A stretch of 64,000 nt of DNA from Lachnospiraceae bacterium (GTDB taxonomy: Bacteria > Bacillota > Clostridia > Lachnospirales > Lachnospiraceae). The position numbers were made by a program, and so were the translations under genes. Positions 1 to 10,027 of the stretch are shown here, piece after piece (the first letter of the stretch is position 1; each line of letters opens with the position of its first letter). The DNA lies in assembly GCA_021628825.1 (NCBI GenBank), contig JAJXRY010000002.1, positions 186,001-250,000 on the forward strand, written 5' to 3'. The notes under the pieces are model-generated. The model had not been told where the DNA came from. It ran no database searches and saw only the letters and a program-made list of their open reading frames with translations.

Positions 1-879
1 CTTGTTAACAAGGATACGAAAAGCAGTTTAAAGAATCTGATCGAGGGCACAAACGCGAATTATATCGTGCTGGTTCCGAATGCATTGCAGGAAACTGCCC
101 AGTCCGAAGAAATTGATTTCACTTCTGATGCAACCGTTCCCGACAAGGAACTAATCAGCCTGATTAATCATATTCATAAAGAGGGACTGCATGTTTTTTT
201 AAAGCCTACCGTAAATTGTAAGAACGGTACCTGGCGTGCCCATATTAACTTTTTTGATGAGGATGTTCCCTGTGAACCCAAATGGAGCAACTGGTTTGCA
301 TCCTATACGAAATTTCAGCTTCACTTTGCTGAGATTGCCGAGAAGACCAAATGTGAAATGTTCAGTCCGGGCTGTGAGATGGTAATGCCCCAGCGCAGAA
401 GTGCCGAGTGGCGTCAGCTCATCGCCGAGATCCGTAAGGTATATCATGGTCTGATTACCTATAATACTGACAAATATCAGGAACATAACGTAGACTGGTG
501 GGATTGTGTGGATGTGATTTCCTCCAGCGGATATTATCCTCCCGACCGCTGGGAGCAGGAACTTGACCGTATTGAAACTGTTGTGAAGAAATTTGACAAA
601 CCTTTCTTCTTTGCGGAATGCGGTTGTATGTCCACACATGGTTCCTCCAAGGCACCGAACGACTGGAGTGTACGCGGCGAGGTCGATCTGGATGAGCAGA
701 AGGACTGGTATATCTCCATGTTTGAGGCATGCCGCAAGCGTCCCTGGGTTCAGGGCTTCTGCTTATGGGACTGGGCTGGCAAGCAATATCCCTTAGAAAA
801 GGCAGCTACCCATAAAGGCTACGACATTTACGGAAAGCCTGCACAGGACATTGTGAAGGCGAATTACAAAAGCTTATAA
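1..879 (+). CDS. GH113-like glycoside hydrolase, C-terminal part
   Basis: The frame is open from the first base, so the 5' end lies outside the window and 292 residues are visible. The sequence resembles the TIM-barrel of glycoside hydrolase family 113 (beta-mannanase type), which hydrolyses beta-linked mannose or glucose polymers with retention. Two glutamates sit where that family needs them: E126 in GCEM (proposed acid/base) and E206 in FFAECG (proposed nucleophile). Their 80-residue spacing equals what I recall for characterised GH113 enzymes. Aromatic WW and W-G-F-C-L-W-D motifs suit sugar stacking. No signal peptide can be judged because the start is missing. A strong terminator follows. 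The family call is by motif recognition; another clan GH-A family is possible and the substrate is inferred. Confidence 0.7.
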   Translation, partial: LVNKDTKSSLKNLIEGTNANYIVLVPNALQETAQSEEIDFTSDATVPDKELISLINHIHKEGLHVFLKPTVNCKNGTWRAHINFFDEDVPCEPKWSNWFASYTKFQLHFAEIAEKTKCEMFSPGCEMVMPQRRSAEWRQLIAEIRKVYHGLITYNTDKYQEHNVDWWDCVDVISSSGYYPPDRWEQELDRIETVVKKFDKPFFFAECGCMSTHGSSKAPNDWSVRGEVDLDEQKDWYISMFEACRKRPWVQGFCLWDWAGKQYPLEKAATHKGYDIYGKPAQDIVKANYKSL

Positions 880-901
880 CTTCTTCCTTTTTCCCTATGC
901 G

Positions 902-940
902 AAACCCGGCATCCTGTATACGCAGGCGCCGGGTTTTCAT
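902..940 (+). terminator. Intrinsic terminator after the glycoside hydrolase
   Basis: A stem of AAACCCGGC (902-910) and GCCGGGTTT (928-936), with an inner CCTG/CAGG extension, is followed by a T-rich stretch on the + strand. It sits between convergent genes and probably serves the upstream + strand gene. Confidence 0.85.
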
Positions 941-950
941 TTTACCATTT

Positions 951-1796
951 TCAAATCAGATCAATCACAAATCCACATACAATACCGATCACATAGAGAA
1001 TGGCAGTAATTTTCAGATTCTCCTTCATATCCTCATTTACACGGAACAGCACAAGCAGTCCGATTCCGGATCCCACAAGAAGTCCTGCCATCATGGATCC
1101 CATCGTAAGAAGCCCTTCCAGATAAAGCTGTGTAATCACAACAGAAGCCGCACAGTTCGGAATCAGTCCGATAAGTCCCGATAACAGAATACCGATTGCC
1201 GGAATGGAAGTCATAAAGCTTCCAAGCTTATCCTCTCCTACAAGAGCAATCAGGATATTCAGTGCAAAAGAAATCACTACAATAAAAGCAAAAATCTGTA
1301 AGGTATGAACAAGCGCAGACTTGAAAATATTCCGCTCATCACAATGACAGTGCTCATGGTCACACATATGATCAATGCGCATCTCTTCCTCTTCTTTGCC
1401 CTTACGATGCAGAATCAGGTCAATCACAAATCCCGCAATCATACCAATCACAATCTTCATTCCCAGTATCTGAAAAATCAATACCGGAGATACTTTCTCC
1501 GAAATAAGAATCGGTAGCATTTCATCCGATGTGGATAAGAAAATGGAAATCAACGTTCCCAGCGTAATAATCCGTCCTGCATAAAAGTTCGCTGCTGCCG
1601 CCGAAAATCCGCACTGCGGAATCACTCCCAAAATACTTCCCACCACAGGTCCGAGCCGTCCGGACTTCTTCACGAAACGCTCTGCCTTGCTGCCTGCCTT
1701 GTGCTCGATATATTCCATCAGCACATAGGTCAGGAATAAGAAGGGAAGAATCTTGATTCCATCAATTAATGTATCTGTTAAAGCATCTAAAAACAT
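951..1796 (-). CDS. ArsP_2-type 10-TM heavy-metal/manganese exporter
   Basis: Integral membrane protein of 281 residues resembling the ArsP_2 family (putative 10-TM heavy-metal exporter, often labelled putative manganese transporter). Two homologous halves each carry a P-x-C-G/A signature: IPQCGFSAAA near the N-terminus and IPNCAASVVI in the second half. They are separated by a cytosolic His/Cys/Asp-rich loop (HMCDHEHCHCDE) that could bind metal. I chose ATG at 1796, which has AAAGGAAAG about 13 nt upstream, over an upstream TTG in the same frame. It is a single gene converging on the glycoside hydrolase. The metal transported is not evident; efflux is the family expectation. Confidence 0.75.
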   Translation of the reverse strand: MFLDALTDTLIDGIKILPFLFLTYVLMEYIEHKAGSKAERFVKKSGRLGPVVGSILGVIPQCGFSAAAANFYAGRIITLGTLISIFLSTSDEMLPILISEKVSPVLIFQILGMKIVIGMIAGFVIDLILHRKGKEEEEMRIDHMCDHEHCHCDERNIFKSALVHTLQIFAFIVVISFALNILIALVGEDKLGSFMTSIPAIGILLSGLIGLIPNCAASVVITQLYLEGLLTMGSMMAGLLVGSGIGLLVLFRVNEDMKENLKITAILYVIGIVCGFVIDLI

Positions 1797-1991
1797 ATTC
1801 CCGTCACACTTTCCTTTCTGAATATCCAAAACTTTTCCATATAAATCCTGCCATATGTCCTTACAAATGCAAATTAAACATTGATATTATCAGAATTTGT
1901 ATGGCTCTAAATGGTTACATATGTCTTAGAATATACAACATGTCCAGATATCTGTCAAAGAATTCCCACAAATCATAATAGCTATTTCGAA

Positions 1992-2962
1992 TCACATTTG
2001 AAAGAACAACCATGAAATTCCAAACACGATAGGCTGATGTAATAAATAGATCAACAGGGAATGTCTTCCGATTACATCAAACACCGGGACTCTCCACGAG
2101 AACAGTTTACTCGTCATGTCCTTTTTCTGTACAAGCTGATAGAGATAAAATCCCGTAACAAACAGGAAAAACCATGGAAGCAGCGAAAAATAGTCTGTGG
2201 AGAAGAAGCCTCTCTGCGGAAATCCAAGATAAGTGGTCAGTAAATTCCTGTAGAAGCCATCCGGTAATCGAATGATATTCCACTTCTCGAACCCCCAAAT
2301 AACCTGTATTCACATTCCTAAAAAGAAGGAACAGCAGAAAGCTTCCTGCAAGCCCGGCTTCAGTGCGAATCTTTAACAGGAATTTTTCTATGGGAATCAA
2401 CAGAAGCATACAGCTTCCGATCAGAGTAAGCACACCGAATACTACTCTGCTTTCGGGCATTGCCAGCAGGGTAACAACTGTAATCAGCAGACCGGATCCA
2501 AATACAAGCAGGCCTCTCTTCAGATGGTGATGCCCCAATGACCAGCAGAATCCGGACAACAGAATAAATGTCCAACAGATGCTCTGCTGCCATAGATATC
2601 CTCCCGTTCCCGTATAGCCCGCAATCCTCTTTCCAAACAAAAACACCAGATCCCAACAGGTATGATAGAGAATCATACTTAATAAAGTAATCCCCCGGAT
2701 TGTGTCAAGCGCCGCCAGACGGCTTACCTTTACTTTCTGGATTTGTATTTCTTGAGTTTGTGCTTTGTGTGTTTGCATCTTTGGAGCTTGTACTTGTACT
2801 TCCTGAACTTGTGTTTTTCTGAGTTTGTACTTGTTCTTTGTGAGTTTGTATTTCCTTGGATTGTACTCGTGTTTCCTGAGCTTGTGTTTTGTGTGTTTGC
2901 ACTTCCTGTATTTGTGTTTTTGCTTGTGAGGTATTTATGTTATTTGTGCCTCTTTCTTCCAT
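1992..2962 (-). CDS. DUF1624-family membrane acyltransferase with Q/T/K repeat tail (frameshifted)
   Basis: The core from RLAALDTIRGITLLSMILYH to the end matches the DUF1624 / heparan-alpha-glucosaminide N-acetyltransferase-like family: 7-8 TM helices with the N-terminal R-G signature. As written the frame ends at 2107, but a one-base slip near 2255 opens a second frame that completes the family's C-terminus (GRHSLLIYLLHQPIVFG) and stops at 1992. A second slip in an A-run near 2818 joins the core to about 65 upstream residues rich in Gln, Thr, Lys, Glu and Val, made of short degenerate repeats. ATG 2962 is the best upstream start but its ribosome site is weak. The tail could be a cytosolic extension or partly untranslated; the acylated substrate is unknown. 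Confidence 0.6.
2731..2930 (-). repeat. Degenerate short tandem repeat coding a Q/T/K/V-rich tail
   Basis: About 200 bp built from degenerate units of the type CAAACACACAAA or CAAGTACAA on the minus strand. In the reconstructed frame it reads as alternating VQ, TQ, THK and QE dipeptides. It lies directly before the first TM segment of the DUF1624 protein. Confidence 0.7.
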
Positions 2963-3304
2963 TCTTCCTGCTCTTTCCCTTTTTCCCCAGTCCTTTTGGA
3001 CATATTCTGGTTTATTTCCGCATTTATGTCCAGTAATTCTTTGATTTATGGATATTATAGCTTGATTTATTCTGTTTATGTCCAATTTACATCAAAATGA
3101 GCCTATATCGCAATCCTATTCTCTTGATTTTGGATATAAATTCATTTTTAAGTCATTATATATCCAAATCCAGAGCCGTACTACTTTTCAATCTAATTTG
3201 CGTGACTCTGTATCGTCGCTGAATCATTACATATTTACAATATACACAACACCAGATTTCCTATATAATGATTCTAATGATTCCAATAGAAACGAGGTCC
3301 CGCA
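2963..3304. other. Intergenic region between divergent DUF1624 and rsuA genes
   Basis: AT-rich spacer. A TATAAT (3264-3269) lies about 35 bp before rsuA and is a plausible -10, but no convincing -35 accompanies it. No RNA gene or repeat was recognised. Confidence 0.4.
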
Positions 3305-4016
3305 ATGCGTATTGATAAATTTTTGAGTAATGCCGGTGCCGGTTCCCGGAGCCAGGTCAAAACAGATTTAAAGAAAGGACTTGTTCTCGTAAACGGACAG
3401 GCAGTTCGAAATGCGGATTTTTCAAGTGGATCCGGCAGTAGATACCATTACGTTCAAAGGAAAGGAGCTTTCCCTGCCGGGTAACCGCTACTATATGCTG
3501 AATAAACCCATGGGATATGTCAGTGCCACCGAAGATTCCAAGGAACAGACCGTTCTTGACCTGTTTCCTGCTGAACTTCGGAAGGATTTATTCCCGGTAG
3601 GACGGCTTGACAAGGATACGGAAGGACTGCTTCTTCTTATGAATGACGGAGCCTTATCCCATCAGTTAATTTCCCCCAAAAAAGAAATCTACAAGACCTA
3701 CCTTGTGACCTGTGAAAAGGCGGTAACCAAAGAGGATCTGCTTCGACTGGAAACAGGAGTGAATATCGGAGAGGATGCGCTTACCCTTCCTGCGAAAACA
3801 GAAGCAACCTCTGATGACCATATTATCTATCTCTCCATCTGTGAGGGTAAATTCCATCAGGTAAAGCGTATGCTGCAGGCAACCTGTAATAAAGTCACCC
3901 GGCTGAAACGCATATCCTTTGGACCATTGTCTTTGGATAATACACTTGAGCCGGGTGCATATCGTGTCTTGTCTGAGGACGAGGTTGCGCTGCTGCGCCA
4001 TGCCTCCTCAAAGTAA
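3305..4016 (+). CDS. rsuA: RsuA-family rRNA pseudouridine synthase (frameshifted)
   Basis: Isomerises a uridine of 16S rRNA to pseudouridine. An N-terminal S4 RNA-binding domain begins MRIDKFLSNAGAGSRSQVK. The catalytic domain carries VGRLDKDTEGLLLL with the catalytic Asp, then YLVTCEK and FHQVKRML, in the order normal for RsuA. The start is ATG 3305 with GAGGT 8 nt upstream. The gene is split as written: the run of five T at 3417-3421 should be four, after which NADF continues as QVDPAVD. Total length about 236 residues, typical of the family. It converges on the MBL-fold gene with a 9-bp gap. Confidence 0.88.
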
Positions 4017-4025
4017 CATATAATT

Positions 4026-4811
4026 TTACAGATTCTTCGGATCAAAACAGAGCTCTTCCATGGTGCCATGAGAGGCAATCTCATAATTAATCTTCATATC
4101 TTCCAGTTCAAGAAGATCCTGTTTAGTTACTGCTGTGCCATTTAAGATCTCTTCCATACATTGAAGCAGATCATTCAGATACTCCTTTTTTAACGGCATA
4201 TACACGGTCTGCCAGACATGACCGGGATAAATCTTCATATCCTCAACATCCTGCGTACATTCCATGAGATACAACAGGTTCTTCCGGCAGTCACTTAAGG
4301 AAGCGGAATGAGGAAGCTGCAGCCAGATCCGGCAGGATCCCAGCGTATCTCCCGAAAACATCATTCCGTTCTCTCTGTCAAGGAATACCATGCTTCCCAG
4401 TGTGTGGCCTGCACAGGAAATCGCTTCCAGCTTCCGGTCTCCTAAGGAAAAGGTATCTCCATCCTTTACATCCGTGAACCACTCCGGTTTCACATACGGC
4501 GGAAGAATCGAAAGATCTTTGCAGTCCATATAGACTGCACATCCCTTCTCCACAAATTCTTCCAACGCAATTCCTGTGTGATCCAGATGACCATGAGTAA
4601 TAAATACATCAATCGGAAGCTGGGTGATCTTCCGCACCTCTTCATAAAGACCCGGCGCATTTTCCAGTGTATCGATCACTGCTGCCCGTTCACTTCCCAG
4701 ATAAAGCCAGGCATCCACATAGCCCAATGCCGGTGCTTCGGGATCCTGCTTTCCGATTTCTTTAAAGTTGTACAGATTCTCTGTATATTTGCTGCATTCG
4801 ATTGTGTCCAT
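4026..4811 (-). CDS. MBL-fold metallo-hydrolase
   Basis: Intact 261-residue metallo-beta-lactamase-fold protein. THGHLDHTG (residues 72-80) supplies the H-x-H-x-D-H zinc ligands, CAGHTLGS the next His and MFSGDTLG the bridging Asp; YPGHVWQT near the C-terminus supplies the last His. The fold and ligand set are those of glyoxalase II-like thioesterases and lactonases. Nothing in the sequence or neighbours fixes the substrate. It lies 29 bp downstream of the BMP transporter permease on the same strand and may be transcribed with it. Confidence 0.85.
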   Translation of the reverse strand: MDTIECSKYTENLYNFKEIGKQDPEAPALGYVDAWLYLGSERAAVIDTLENAPGLYEEVRKITQLPIDVFITHGHLDHTGIALEEFVEKGCAVYMDCKDLSILPPYVKPEWFTDVKDGDTFSLGDRKLEAISCAGHTLGSMVFLDRENGMMFSGDTLGSCRIWLQLPHSASLSDCRKNLLYLMECTQDVEDMKIYPGHVWQTVYMPLKKEYLNDLLQCMEEILNGTAVTKQDLLELEDMKINYEIASHGTMEELCFDPKNL

Positions 4812-4840
4812 ATCTGCACCTCTGTTTCCTGATAAACCAA

Positions 4841-5845
4841 CTATCGCTCTTCACGGAAGTAAGCCAGTCCCAGACTTGCGGGCGGCTGATTCTCACGCTT
4901 GCTGCGCATACTGGTAACAATCAGCACAAGTAACGTTACAACATAAGGAATCATCTTATATAATTCCTGATTTTCCATATGATCCATACCGGTAGGAAGA
5001 TACAGGTATAAGATGTATAATCCACCAAACAGGAACGAAGCAAGTACGCTCACATTCGGTCTCCAGATCGTAAAAATAACCAGTGCAATGGCAAGCCAGC
5101 CCCTGTCACCAAATGCATCATTCGACCATACACCACATGCATAGTCCATAACGTAATACAGACCGCCAAGTCCTGCAATCATACATCCGATACAGGTTGC
5201 CATATACTTATACTTTGTTACATTAATACCGGCTGCATCCGCGGTATTCGGCCCTTCACCTACCGCACGCAGATGAAGTCCGACACGTGTCCGGTTCAGC
5301 ACATAAGAAGCGACAAATGCAATAATAATAGCCAGGTATGCCAAAAATCCATAAGACAAAAACAGTTTTCCAAACCAGCCAAGCTTTCCTGCAAAAGGAA
5401 GAGACTTGCTGAAATAGCTGCTTGTTGTAGTAAGCGCAATAGACGGAACATCACTGGCTACCAGCTTGATCAGGGATCCGCCGAAGAAGTTACCAAAGCC
5501 TACGCCAAAGGTTGTCATTGCAAGACCGGTTACGTTCTGGTTTGCTCTTAAGGTTACGGTAAGGAAGCAGTAAAGCAGTCCCATTAGCAGAGAACCTGCC
5601 AGACAGCAAAGCATCGGGATCAGAATAATCAGTACCGGATTTGCCGCAGAGGGATCTGTCAGGGATCTCTCATAAATAAAGGATCCAATTACACCGCTGA
5701 TACCGCCAACATACATAACACCGGGGGATTCCAAGATTTAAATTACCGGACTTTTTCGGTAATGATTTCACCGGTACTTCCGTACAAAAAGAGGAATTCC
5801 CTGTACGATTGCCCTGGGAATAAATGCAAGTAAAAAGCTCCACAT
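4841..5845 (-). CDS. BMP-type nucleoside ABC transporter permease, second subunit (frameshifted)
   Basis: Inner-membrane permease of a branched-chain/BMP-type importer (YufQ/NupC-like). The long C-terminal part shows 8-9 TM helices and the family loop LRAVGEGPNTADAAGIN. The true N-terminus starts at ATG 5845, preceded by GGAGG, and reads MWSFLLAFIPRAIVQGIPL. It is cut off by three +1 errors within about 100 bp (T5 near 5795, A5 near 5754, C5 near 5725). Removing one base from each restores GSTGEIITEKSGNLNLGIPG, the hallmark N-terminal signature of this permease type. The start is 2 bp after the previous permease stop. Works with the neighbouring permease, ATPase and lipoprotein. Confidence 0.85.
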
Positions 5846-5847
5846 GA

Positions 5848-6952
5848 TTACTGCTCCTCCTTTTCTGTTTTCTTACGGAACTGAAGCCGGTAGGTAATAA
5901 AGAATTCACATCCGATGATAAAGAACAGGATAATTCCTGTCAGAATATCGGAATAGGAATGATTCAGTCCAAAGTTTGTTGATATTTCACTGGCGCCACG
6001 ATCCATGAATACAATCAGCAGACTGGAGAAGATCATGGTAAACGGATTAAATTTGGACATCCAGGATACCAGTACGGCCGTAAAGCCCTGTCCTCCTGCA
6101 ATGGTGGTCGTTACGGTATGGTTAATTCCACCTACCAGCAAAAGACCAACCAGACCACAGATTGCACCGGATAAAATCATAGTACGGATAATTACCTTTT
6201 CTACCTTAATACCAACATACTTCGCAGTATTTTTCACTTTCACCAACGACACAGATCTCATATCCATGCTTGCTGTACCATAGATAAATATGCATAAACA
6301 CGGTTACAATAACCGCAACCACAATAGGAAGCAGATATTTCGAACCGAACAGCTGCGGAAGCCAGCCAACGTTTGTATTCTGATTAATAATACCAATCTT
6401 GCCGGAGCCCTTCGGTACCTCCCAGACAATTGTAAAGAAGGCAACAAGCTGTGTTGCAATATAATTCATCATCAGTGTAAAGAGAGTTTCGTTCGTATTC
6501 CATTTTGCCTTAAAAAATGCCGGAAGGAAGCCCCAGCAGGCGCCTGCCAGAATACTGGCCACGATCATACATAAGATTACCACACCATTTGGCAGCTTAT
6601 TTCCGAGGCAGATCATACAGGCTGCGGATGCAAGTCCTCCGACCAGTACCTGTCCTTCCCCACCAATATTCCAGAACTTCATCTTAAAGGCCGGGGTCAG
6701 TGCCAGTGCAATCAGCAACAGAATTGAGACATTCTGAAAGGTAATCCACGTCTTACGGACAGAACCGAATGCACCGGTAAAGATCGAACGGTATACCTCA
6801 ATCGGATTAATACCGGTTGTAATCGTCGTAATAATTCCGCATAGAATCAACGCAAGAAGAATAGCCAGGGCCCTGATTCCAAGTGCCTGATGCAATGGCA
6901 GGGTATCCCGCTTTACAATATGAAAAAGAGGTTCTTTATTCTTCTCCTTCAT
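5848..6952 (-). CDS. BMP-type nucleoside ABC transporter permease, first subunit (frameshifted)
   Basis: Second membrane subunit (YufP/NupB-like), about 365 residues. It contains the ITTGINPIEVYRSI and NIGGEGQVLVGGLASA signatures and the cytoplasmic coupling loop around VVGESENTAKYVGIKV. The frame breaks exactly in that loop because GAAAAAT has one A too many (near 6228); removing it fuses the two halves without residue loss. ATG 6952 was chosen because GGAGGT lies 10 nt upstream; an in-frame GTG four codons earlier lacks a site. The start overlaps the end of the ATPase gene, so translation is probably coupled. Confidence 0.86.
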
Positions 6953-8477
6953 GGTTCTTTTCACCTCCCACTTTAGTCATCATCATTCCGACCGTATTTT
7001 TATCTGTTGTTCTGGCATCCACAATGCCACTGACCTGTCCGCCGCAAAGCACCAGAATTCTATCAGATAATTCCAGCAGCACATCCAGATCCTCCCCGAC
7101 GAAGATTACGGCAACACCTTTCTTCTTCTGCTGGTTTAACAGATCATAAATCGTATAGGAAGAATTAATATCAAGTCCGCGCACTGCATAAGCCGTTAAT
7201 AATACGGTAGGAGCAGATGCAATTTCACGTCCAACCAGCACCTTTTGTACATTACCTCCGGATAACCGCCGTACCGGTGTTGAAATCCCCGGAGTTACCA
7301 CCTCAAGACTCTCAACAACATCATTTGCCAGCTGCCTGGGCTGCTTCCTGTCTGTAAATGGAGAATGTCCCTGCCGGAAGGAACGGAGCATCATATTATC
7401 CGCCAGATCCATATTTCCTACCAGTCCCATTCCAAGACGATCCTCCGGAACGAAAGAAAGGGAAACTCCCAGCTCTGCAATCTTCTTCGGATCCATACCG
7501 ATCAGCATTTCCCTGGAACCATCATCCTCTACATAGGCAATGGTTCCGGCTTCTGTAACCTGAAGCCCGGCAATCGCTTCAAGAAGCTCCTTCTGTCCAC
7601 AGCCTGAAATTCCGGCAATACCAAGAATTTCTCCACTGCTCGCAGTAAAGGAAACATCCTGCAGCTTCACAACACCCTCTTCATTACGGACTGTCAGGCC
7701 TTCCACCTCAATACGGGGTTTAGGATTCACCGGATCAGGCCTATCTATATTTAACGTTACCGTATGACCAACCATCATGTTCGTCATTTCCGTTACATTC
7801 GTATCCTTTGTTTTCATACAGCCGATATACTGTCCGCTTCGCAGAACAGCCACACGGTCTGACAGCGATTCTACTTCATGCATCTTATGGGTAATAATGA
7901 CAATCGCTTTTCCATCATCACGCATCTTCCGAAGAACACGGAACAGCTTTTCCGTTTCCTGTGGAGTTAAAACTGCCGTAGGCTCATCCAGAATCAGGAT
8001 GTCCGCACCACGATACAATACCTTAACAATTTCTACGGTCTGCTTCTGCGAAACCGACATATCGTAAATCTTCTGCTTTGGATCTACCTCAAAGCCATAT
8101 TTCTGACAAATTTCTTCCACCTTTTTAGTGGCTTCTTTTAAATTCAATTTACCGGGGAGTCCGAGAATAATGTTTTCCGTTGCCGACAACACATCGATCA
8201 GTTTAAAATGCTGGTGCACCATACCAATACCCAGATCAAAGGCATCCTTGGGTGACCTGATTACCTCTTCCTTTCCATTGATAAAGATCTGACCTTCATC
8301 CGGAAAATAAATTCCGGAAAGCATATTCATCAATGTGGTTTTACCACTACCATTTTCTCCAAGCAGCGATAAAATTTCACCCTTATAAATATCCAGATTC
8401 ACCTTATCATTTGCAATTACGGATCCAAAGGTCTTCGTAACATTTCGCATTGAAACTGCTGCGGTTTTGGTTTCCAT
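6936..8477 (-). CDS. Nucleoside ABC transporter ATP-binding protein, two NBDs
   Basis: Intact 513-residue ATPase with two fused nucleotide-binding domains, as in RbsA and YufO/NupA. NBD1 has a canonical Walker A GENGSGKTT and Walker B ILILDEPTAV. NBD2 has a degenerate Walker A (GISGCGQKEL) and signature LSGGNVQKV, the usual asymmetry of the family. The D-loop region of NBD2 reads LLTAYAVRGLDI where LLVAxPTRGLD is usual. It energises uptake through the two downstream permeases and lies downstream of the lipoprotein gene, from which a stem-loop separates it. The adjacent xpt gene suggests purine nucleosides as substrate, which is an inference. Confidence 0.9.
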   Translation of the reverse strand: METKTAAVSMRNVTKTFGSVIANDKVNLDIYKGEILSLLGENGSGKTTLMNMLSGIYFPDEGQIFINGKEEVIRSPKDAFDLGIGMVHQHFKLIDVLSATENIILGLPGKLNLKEATKKVEEICQKYGFEVDPKQKIYDMSVSQKQTVEIVKVLYRGADILILDEPTAVLTPQETEKLFRVLRKMRDDGKAIVIITHKMHEVESLSDRVAVLRSGQYIGCMKTKDTNVTEMTNMMVGHTVTLNIDRPDPVNPKPRIEVEGLTVRNEEGVVKLQDVSFTASSGEILGIAGISGCGQKELLEAIAGLQVTEAGTIAYVEDDGSREMLIGMDPKKIAELGVSLSFVPEDRLGMGLVGNMDLADNMMLRSFRQGHSPFTDRKQPRQLANDVVESLEVVTPGISTPVRRLSGGNVQKVLVGREIASAPTVLLTAYAVRGLDINSSYTIYDLLNQQKKKGVAVIFVGEDLDVLLELSDRILVLCGGQVSGIVDARTTDKNTVGMMMTKVGGEKNHEGEE

Positions 8478-8515
8478 TATCTGTCTCCCTTCAACTTAAG
8501 TAATCATTAAGTGTT

Positions 8516-8554
8516 TAAAAAGCGGCGCGGCGAAATTCGCTGCGCCGCTTTTTG
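8516..8554 (-). terminator. Stem-loop between the BMP lipoprotein gene and the ATPase gene
   Basis: AAAAAGCGGCGC pairs with GCGCCGCTTTTT around a short loop, giving a strong stem with T-runs on both strands. It lies in the 132-bp gap between binding protein and ATPase. It probably reduces read-through, so that more lipoprotein than membrane complex is made, a common arrangement in ABC importers. Confidence 0.8.
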
Positions 8555-8609
8555 GCATTATTTGTTCTGTCAAAAAAACCGACTAAATTGTAAATTACCT
8601 TCTATGGAA

Positions 8610-9920
8610 TTAGAATGCGGTATCCAACAGGGTAATTCCATCGATCTGTACGTTGAAGTACGGAGCGGAACGGAACTGGATATCGGATTCATGGAAGTAT
8701 CCGTCGAGAACTACTTCATGATCCGGAGTATAATCTGGGTCGGTATCTACATCAGCCTCAAAGCTGCTTAATTCAGCACCCTCTACGGTGAAGGTTGTAA
8801 TATCAAATACGTGTACCTTACCTGCAATCAGATCAGCCTTAGCTGCATCAATTGCTTCCTGGGTTCCTGCTGCAACAGAAGAGCCAAGCTCTGTAAGCTC
8901 AACAGATCCTGTATCAAGAGATCCAACCCAGTCAGTATCAATTGCATTACCGGCTGCTACACAGTTGATGGCATATTCAAAATAAGGCTCCCAGTTGATC
9001 TTGGAAGATACAAGGAAGGTATTCGGACATGCACTTGCGGTGCTGCCGTTATAAGATACATTAGGAACACCTGCTGTCTCACATGCGGTAGGAGCACCCA
9101 TGGAGTCTGCATGCTGGCTGATTAATACACAGCCATCCTCAATCAGCTTATTAGCGCCTTCCTTCTCAGCAGTCTCATCATACCAGGAACCGGTAAAGGT
9201 TACTTCCATGGTAACGGAAGGACATACGGAGCGGGCACCTAAATAGAAAGAGGTATATCCGGAAATAACCTCTGCATAGGTAAATGCACCAACATAACCG
9301 ATCTTAGCCTGATCAGCAGTGATGTCACCCTTATCGATCATCTCATTGAGTTTCATACCTGCAACGATACCTGCAAGATAACGTCCATCATAAATGGAAG
9401 CAAATGCATTGTGGAAATTGGAAAGGTTCTCTGTATGAGCCTTGGTTCCGGTTGCATGGCTGAACTGTACATCAGGGTATTCCTTGGCAGCCTCAATCAC
9501 ATAATCCTCATGTCCGAAGCTGTCTGCAAAAATAAAGTTACATCCTGCATCTGCAAGCTCACAGGCTGCATCATAGCATTCCTGTCCTTCAGGAATATTG
9601 GTCTTAATTAAATATTCAATACCAAGCTTCTCACAAGCTTCCTTGGCAGCATTTAAAAAGTTCAGGTCATAGGTAGAATTCTCATCATGTAAGAAGATAA
9701 ATCCGGCCTTAACACCTGTTACCTGTGCCGCATCTTCTGTAGCTTCCTCTGCATCTGCAGTCTCCTCAACTGCTGCATCATCAGCTGCTGCTTCATCGGT
9801 TGCTTCTGTGGCTGCTTCGGTTCCGGTAGTGGCATTCGTATCTGTGGAAGATGCACATCCAGCGAGAGTAGCGATTGCCAGAGCCATAACGGTAAGCAGA
9901 CTTACGACTTTCTTTCTCAT
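8610..9920 (-). CDS. BMP-family nucleoside-binding lipoprotein
   Basis: Extracytoplasmic solute-binding lipoprotein of about 436 residues. The signal peptide MRKKVVSLLTVMALAIATLAGC ends in lipobox LAGC with C22 as lipidation site. An Asp/Glu/Thr/Ala-rich flexible linker follows, to about residue 70. The BMP domain then shows KAGFIFLHDENSTYDLNF and AGIVAG, as in PnrA/TmpC-type purine nucleoside receptors. ATG 9920 is preceded by AGGAGGAG and by a good promoter (9971-10000). It is the first gene of the importer operon; the neighbouring xpt supports purine uptake. Confidence 0.9.
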   Translation of the reverse strand: MRKKVVSLLTVMALAIATLAGCASSTDTNATTGTEAATEATDEAAADDAAVEETADAEEATEDAAQVTGVKAGFIFLHDENSTYDLNFLNAAKEACEKLGIEYLIKTNIPEGQECYDAACELADAGCNFIFADSFGHEDYVIEAAKEYPDVQFSHATGTKAHTENLSNFHNAFASIYDGRYLAGIVAGMKLNEMIDKGDITADQAKIGYVGAFTYAEVISGYTSFYLGARSVCPSVTMEVTFTGSWYDETAEKEGANKLIEDGCVLISQHADSMGAPTACETAGVPNVSYNGSTASACPNTFLVSSKINWEPYFEYAINCVAAGNAIDTDWVGSLDTGSVELTELGSSVAAGTQEAIDAAKADLIAGKVHVFDITTFTVEGAELSSFEADVDTDPDYTPDHEVVLDGYFHESDIQFRSAPYFNVQIDGITLLDTAF

Positions 9921-9970
9921 AATTTCTCCTCCTGTGTGTTCCCGTTTACCGGGTTGTTTTAAACAATAGC

Positions 9971-10000
9971 AGTATAGGCATTCTGAACTGCCATTGTCAA
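9971..10000 (-). promoter_or_regulatory. Sigma-70-type promoter of the BMP importer operon
   Basis: TTGACA (10000-9995) and TATACT (9976-9971) are separated by 18 bp on the minus strand, about 50 bp upstream of the lipoprotein ATG. Confidence 0.75.
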
Positions 10001-10027
10001 GCGATTTTCCAAAAAACATGATAAAAA

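Noticed and set aside
199..639. Minus-strand open frames inside the glycoside hydrolase gene
   Set aside because: They overlap a clear family match on the + strand and lack ribosome sites and recognisable domains.
2743..3036. 97-codon + strand frame rich in Leu, Phe and Cys opposite the Q/T/K repeat
   Set aside because: Its composition is the complement of the A-rich repeat; no start signal or family resemblance.
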